Positions 40,331 to 43,864 of a stretch of DNA of 43,864 nt are shown here, piece by piece. The position numbers and the translations under genes are program-made. The stretch is from NCBI GenBank assembly GCA_017510525.1, contig JAFWNC010000023.1:1-43864 (forward strand), written 5' to 3'. The number at the start of each line of letters is the position of its first letter. Position 1 is the stretch's first letter. A model generated the notes under the pieces. It was given only the letters and a program-made list of their open reading frames with translations. It ran no database searches and was not told the DNA's origin. The stretch is from Clostridia bacterium. GTDB lineage: Bacteria; Bacillota; Clostridia; TANB77; CAG-508.

Positions 40331-40374
40331 GAAAAATCCCTTTTCAACTTTTTACAGTTAAAAAAGGATTTTTC
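40331..40374 (-). terminator. Terminator of the 136-residue gene
   Basis: GAAAAATCC and GGATTTTTC form the base of a stem with additional T/A pairing, just after the stop codon at 40378. Confidence 0.7.
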
Positions 40375-40377
40375 TTG

Positions 40378-40788
40378 TTAGCCCAAGTCTATAAGAATGA
40401 AATAGATATCATCTTCATCCATTCCAGCAAACTTAAGGTTTAAAAAGTCGAGTAAAATAGCCTCACAAAAGTCCCGTTCTTCAGCAACGGTTTTACCTTT
40501 AGCTTTAGCCCGTTTTCTCATCTCTTTTGAATCACTAAGAGCATTTAAAAGGCTGGCAAGACTTTTATCGCTCAGAATAAATGGAGTATAGCTTCCCGAA
40601 ACGAAGCCATAAATATCTCCCTTTATATCTTCAGCATCTTTGCCTTTACAACTTTCGATAAAAAGCTCAATTATCTTATCTGAATATACTTCAGGACTCT
40701 CGAGTTTCTCACCACTCTTAGTCTTCGCTGACCAGTTTACAAAACAGTCAACGTTTTTTGCGAGAAGTTGTAAGTCAATATTTAACAT
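40378..40788 (-). CDS. Unknown 136-residue protein
   Basis: Not recognised. A soluble helical protein: IDLQLLAKNVDCFVNWSAKT, YSDKIIELFIESCKGKDAED, a glycine turn (YGFVSGSYTPFILSD), SLASLLNALSDSKEMRKRAK and a C-terminal DDIYFILIDLG. Codons are richer in G and C than the neighbours. ATG 40788 has AAAGGGGG 8 nt upstream; the longer frame starts at the very 5' end of the predicted transcript and is unlikely. Expression may be controlled by a leader with two competing hairpins (see the regulatory entry). Confidence 0.75.
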   Translation of the reverse strand: MLNIDLQLLAKNVDCFVNWSAKTKSGEKLESPEVYSDKIIELFIESCKGKDAEDIKGDIYGFVSGSYTPFILSDKSLASLLNALSDSKEMRKRAKAKGKTVAEERDFCEAILLDFLNLKFAGMDEDDIYFILIDLG

Positions 40789-40830
40789 ATCGTCGTCCCC
40801 CTTTCGTAATCGCATTACAATGGTTACAAA

Positions 40831-40878
40831 CATCAGAGGACAAACTATCCTCTGATTAAACAAAAGATAGTTCAACAA
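40831..40878 (-). promoter_or_regulatory. Leader with mutually exclusive hairpins
   Basis: In the 5' UTR on the minus strand, ATCAGAGGA and TCCTCTGAT form a 9-bp hairpin around TAGTTTG. An upstream AACTATC can instead pair with GATAGTT, which overlaps the right side of the first arm and the loop. The two pairings exclude each other, as in switch or attenuation leaders. No U-run follows, so if it acts it may control translation. Confidence 0.45.
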
Positions 40879-40896
40879 CACTTCTTTTTCGCACAA

Positions 40897-40925
40897 ATTA
40901 TATCATACTTTACATAATAAATCAA
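40897..40925 (-). promoter_or_regulatory. Sigma-A promoter of the 136-residue gene
   Basis: On the minus strand TTGATT (40920-40925), 17-nt spacer, TATAAT (40897-40902), giving a leader of about 100 nt. Confidence 0.8.
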
Positions 40926-40934
40926 TATTAAATT

Positions 40935-43526
40935 CTAAATCTCCAACTCCCCATTAACCAAATCAACAGAAACACTATCCCCTTTATTAATCCTTTGTTC
41001 TAAAATTCTTCTAGCAATCAAAGTCTCAAGCTTCTTTTGAACAAACCTCTTAAGAGGACGAGCTCCATAAACAGAATCATAACCATTATCGATCAAATAC
41101 TCTTTGGCCTTATCAGTTAAACTAATCTTAATCTGTTTTTCATCCAATCTCTTTTGCAAATCCTCAATCAATAAATCTAAAATCTTAGAAATCTCACTCT
41201 TAGCCAAAGGTTTATAAAATACAATTTCATCTAAACGATTTAAAAACTCAGGTCTAAAACTTTGCTTTAATAAAGTCTCAACTTTAGACTTAGCATCATC
41301 ATTAATATTTCCCTCTTTATCAATTCCCTCTAATATAAACTCAGAACCCAAATTAGAAGTCAAAATAATAATTGTATTTTTAAAATCAACAGTTCTACCT
41401 AAAGAATCTGTAATTCTTCCATCATCCAAAACTTGAAGCAAAACATTAAAAACATCAGGATGAGCTTTTTCTATTTCATCAAATAATACAACAGAATAAG
41501 GTTTTCTTCTAACAGCCTCAGTTAATTGTCCACCTTCTTCGTAGCCAACATATCCTGGAGGCGCACCAATCAATCTAGAAACAGAAAACTTCTCCATATA
41601 TTCAGACATATCTATTCTAATCATATTATGTTCATCATCAAATAAGCTCTCAGCAAGAGACTTAGCAAGCTCAGTTTTACCAACACCAGTAGGACCCAAG
41701 AATAAGAATGAACCAATAGGTCTTCTTGAATCTTGAATTCCTGCTCTTGAACGAATAATTGCTTCTGTTACTTTTTCAACAGCTTCATCTTGTCCAACAA
41801 CTCTTCTATGTAAAATACTTCCAAGATTTAAAATCTTCTCTCTTTCGCTTTCCATTAACTTACTAACAGGAATACCAGTCCATTTAGCAATAATCTTAGT
41901 AATCTCCTCATCAGTAACTTTATTTCTAAGTAAAGTACTCTCTTTTACCTCCTCAGCAAGTTTTTCCTCTTTTTCAAGTTCTTTTTGAAGTTCAGGAAGT
42001 CTTCCATACTTAAGCTCAGCAGCCTTATTTAGCTCGTAATTTCTCTCAGCCTTTTCAATCTCAGAATTAACCCTTTCAAGTTCCTCTCTAATTTTCTGAA
42101 CTTTACCAATAGCCTCTTTCTCATTCTCCCATTTAGCCTTCATCTCATTAAACCTAGTCTCCATCTCAGCCATTTCACGTCTAATATCTTCTAATCTCTT
42201 TTTAGAAAGCTCATCTTTTTCTTTCTTTAAAGCTGTTTCCTCAATTTGATATTGCATAATTTTATGAGAAATCTCATCTAGCTCAGTAGGCATAGATTCC
42301 ATCTCAGTTTTAATCATTGAACATGCTTCATCAATTAAATCAATAGCTTTATCAGGTAAAAACCTATCTGAAATATATCTATGAGACAAAACAGCAGCTG
42401 TAACTAAAGCATTATCACTGATTTGAACTCCATGATAAACCTCATAACGTTCTTTCAATCCTCTTAAAATAGAAATTGTATCCTCTACAGTAGGCTCATC
42501 AACCATAACATGTTGAAAACGTCTCTCTAATGCAGGATCTTTTTCAATATATTGTCTATATTCATTTAAAGTTGTAGCACCAATACAATGAAGTTCACCA
42601 CGAGCTAGCATTGGTTTTAAAAGGTTTCCAGCATCCATTGCTCCATCAGTTTTACCAGCACCAACAATAGTATGAAGTTCATCAATAAATAAAATAATTT
42701 TTCCTTCGCTCTTCTTAACTTCTTGTAAAACTGCTTTTAATCTCTCCTCAAACTCGCCTCTATATTTTGCTCCAGCAACTAAAGCACCCATATCTAAAGA
42801 AAAAATAGTACAATCTTTTAATCCCTCTGGAACATCGCCTCTAACTATTCTAAGAGCTAACCCTTCAGCTATAGCAGTTTTACCAACACCAGGTTCACCA
42901 ATTAAACAAGGATTGTTCTTCGTTTTTCTTGATAAAATTCTAATAACATTTCTAATTTCATCATCTCTACCAATAACAGGATCAAGTTTCTGATTACGAG
43001 CCATTTCAACTAAATCAGTTCCATATTTTTTCAAAACATCATAAGTAGATTCAGGATTATCAGTAGTAACCCTTGTGTTGCCTCTAACATCTGATAAAAC
43101 TTTCAAGAATTTATTTTTATCTAATCCATATTTTTTAAATAAATCTTTTAATCCAGTATTTAAGTGGTCAAAAATCTCAATCATAATATGTTCAACAGAA
43201 ACATATTCATCTTTCATTTTTTCAGCTGTTTTTTCAGAATTATTTAGAATTATATTAACATCATTAGAAACATAAACCTGTCCACTAGCTGTTCCATTTG
43301 TCATCATTCTAGGCATTCCATCAATTCTTTTTAAAATATCATTTTCAAAAGAATTACTATCTATTCCCATTTTCTTTATTAATTCTTTAATCAAACTATC
43401 ATCAATATTAATTAAAGAATATAATAAATGTTCAGTCTCAATTTGAGTATGTTGTTTATTAATTGCTAAACTCTGAGCATTCTGAATTGCCTCCAAAGAC
43501 TTTTGAGTAAATTTTTGAGTATTCAT
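40935..43526 (-). CDS. clpB: Disaggregase ClpB
   Basis: Hsp100 ATPase that rescues aggregated proteins with DnaK. 863 residues from ATG 43526 (GGAGGTGG 5 nt upstream; the longer frame lacks a ribosome site and runs into a repeat). Clp N-domain repeats ([20 protein letters not shown] on), AAA1 with [13 protein letters not shown] and [12 protein letters not shown], the long coiled-coil middle domain (about 400-530) that marks ClpB rather than ClpC, AAA2 with [13 protein letters not shown] and [14 protein letters not shown], and the C-terminal [10 protein letters not shown] sensor. Preceded by a promoter and a CIRCE-like operator. Confidence 0.97.
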   Translation of the reverse strand: MNTQKFTQKSLEAIQNAQSLAINKQHTQIETEHLLYSLINIDDSLIKELIKKMGIDSNSFENDILKRIDGMPRMMTNGTASGQVYVSNDVNIILNNSEKTAEKMKDEYVSVEHIMIEIFDHLNTGLKDLFKKYGLDKNKFLKVLSDVRGNTRVTTDNPESTYDVLKKYGTDLVEMARNQKLDPVIGRDDEIRNVIRILSRKTKNNPCLIGEPGVGKTAIAEGLALRIVRGDVPEGLKDCTIFSLDMGALVAGAKYRGEFEERLKAVLQEVKKSEGKIILFIDELHTIVGAGKTDGAMDAGNLLKPMLARGELHCIGATTLNEYRQYIEKDPALERRFQHVMVDEPTVEDTISILRGLKERYEVYHGVQISDNALVTAAVLSHRYISDRFLPDKAIDLIDEACSMIKTEMESMPTELDEISHKIMQYQIEETALKKEKDELSKKRLEDIRREMAEMETRFNEMKAKWENEKEAIGKVQKIREELERVNSEIEKAERNYELNKAAELKYGRLPELQKELEKEEKLAEEVKESTLLRNKVTDEEITKIIAKWTGIPVSKLMESEREKILNLGSILHRRVVGQDEAVEKVTEAIIRSRAGIQDSRRPIGSFLFLGPTGVGKTELAKSLAESLFDDEHNMIRIDMSEYMEKFSVSRLIGAPPGYVGYEEGGQLTEAVRRKPYSVVLFDEIEKAHPDVFNVLLQVLDDGRITDSLGRTVDFKNTIIILTSNLGSEFILEGIDKEGNINDDAKSKVETLLKQSFRPEFLNRLDEIVFYKPLAKSEISKILDLLIEDLQKRLDEKQIKISLTDKAKEYLIDNGYDSVYGARPLKRFVQKKLETLIARRILEQRINKGDSVSVDLVNGELEI

Positions 43527-43597
43527 AAATACCACCTCCAAATAAAAATATATATTTTTCAATAATTTTGTCCTTTTCCTTTGCCTTCCCTTGTACT

Positions 43598-43625
43598 GTA
43601 GGGGCACATTGCAATGTGCCCCTAC
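43598..43625. repeat. Perfect 28-bp GTAGGGGC-family palindrome in the clpB leader
   Basis: GTAGGGGCACATTG followed by its exact complement CAATGTGCCCCTAC. It would form a hairpin in the 5' leader of clpB mRNA. Confidence 0.85.
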
Positions 43626-43632
43626 ATAAAAT

Positions 43633-43661
43633 ATTATACACCCTTAAATTAGCAAAGTCAA
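43633..43661 (-). promoter_or_regulatory. Sigma-A promoter of clpB
   Basis: On the minus strand TTGACT (43656-43661), 17-nt spacer, TATAAT (43633-43638). Confidence 0.85.
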
Positions 43662-43675
43662 TACGAGAGTGCTAA
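43649..43675. promoter_or_regulatory. CIRCE-like HrcA operator, one half degenerate
   Basis: GAGTGCTAA (43667-43675) is a perfect right half; nine bases away TTAGCAAAG (43649-43657) matches six of nine of the left half TTAGCACTC. The spacing is exactly canonical and it overlaps the -35 of the clpB promoter, so HrcA control of clpB is likely but may be weak. Confidence 0.7.
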
Positions 43676-43707
43676 TTATTTAAAATAAAAAAATAGGATC
43701 CTCCACC

Positions 43708-43727
43708 TGGAGAACTCTAGTTCTCCA
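43708..43727. repeat. TTCGTAGCGGA-family palindrome core
   Basis: TGGAGAACTCTAGTTCTCCA: the same core as at 39402, but the TTCGTAGC frame is missing; a partial AATAGCGGACAT follows. Confidence 0.6.
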
Positions 43728-43779
43728 GAACAATAGCGGACATTTTTTAGTGTCAGACTATAAAAAGTTATTGCAAAGT

Positions 43780-43864
43780 CCGCGTAATTGTTCGCGTGCG
43801 AAAATTTCGAAGAAATTTTCTGTACAACGTTAGCCGAAGGCTTTTATATAATAGGAAATGCGGA
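43780..43864. repeat. Structured intergenic element cut by the window end
   Basis: Contains the hairpins GAAAATTTC-GAA-GAAATTTTC and AGCC-GAA-GGCT, and starts with AGTCCGCG while the window ends with GCGGA, suggesting a foldback still incomplete. Its blocks (GCGAAAAT, TGTACAAC) vaguely resemble the element at 21-141. No gene seen here. Confidence 0.4.

Noticed and set aside
1..43864. CRISPR array.
   Set aside because: No regularly spaced identical repeats with unique spacers; the recurring palindromes are scattered and variable. No cas-like genes.
1..43864. Alternative genetic code (UGA as tryptophan).
   Set aside because: Tryptophan is encoded by TGG, TGA occurs as a normal stop, and all housekeeping frames have standard lengths.

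Overview
This AT-rich window comes from a chromosome of a low-GC, spore-forming Firmicute of the clostridial type. The evidence is sporulation genes (cotJA/B/C, spoIIM, a ytfJ/gerW-like gene), SUF machinery of the SufU type, strong AGGAGG ribosome binding sites, consensus sigma-A promoters and the standard genetic code. I cannot name the species from sequence alone; an uncultured gut clostridium would fit.

Layout. (1) 1-6.7 kb: an iron-sulfur assembly cluster on the minus strand (DtxR-like regulator, sufC, sufB, sufD, a small membrane protein, sufS, sufU). It is interrupted by an oppositely oriented 67-codon membrane-protein gene with its own promoter and terminator. The regulator promoter overlaps a perfect 9-bp-arm palindrome, suggesting metal-dependent autoregulation. 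(2) 6.8-9.9 kb: a small unknown gene, then dapA, an HD phosphohydrolase and dapB on the plus strand; the HD gene lies between two copies of a 56-bp composite palindromic repeat. (3) 10-16.6 kb, minus strand: cytoplasmic alpha-amylase, a DUF4116 protein, a candidate small RNA, a candidate 31-residue microprotein that appears to start at AUU, a two-repeat surface protein, xerD and spoIIM. (4) 16.7-30.5 kb: tRNA-Leu(UAG) followed by a 13.8-kb integrative mobilizable element. It has a 16-bp att duplication, a frameshifted RepA_N-type initiator, tnpV, an oriT-like hairpin, mobC, a MOBP-type relaxase, unknown cargo, a 900-residue membrane protein, a PemK/MazF-like protein, a zinc-finger (DUF6076-like) protein, up to three intergenic RNAs, an excisionase and a tyrosine integrase. 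(5) 30.5-43.9 kb, minus strand housekeeping and sporulation: frameshifted ytfJ, a DUF2953-like gene, scpA, recX, recA (consensus promoter plus LexA-like box), a solute-binding protein, tcdA, a membrane diguanylate cyclase, the cotJ operon, a GT51 transglycosylase, an unknown gene with a foldable leader, and clpB behind a degenerate CIRCE operator.

The host intergenic regions are full of short palindromic repeats of two families. One is framed by GTAGGGGC/GCCCCTAC and the other by TTCGTAGCGGA/TCCAT. Within a family the frame stays constant while the palindromic core changes in a pair-preserving way. A third, larger foldback family of about 101-128 bp has two conserved internal boxes. None of these families was seen inside the mobile element.

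The strongest candidates for something new are the element's cargo block with its standalone RNAs, the AUU-start microprotein transcription unit, and the variable-core palindromes. Three genes (repA, a cargo gene, ytfJ) carry simple frameshifts whose reading-frame repair is visible in the sequence; for the single-base ones assembly error cannot be excluded.
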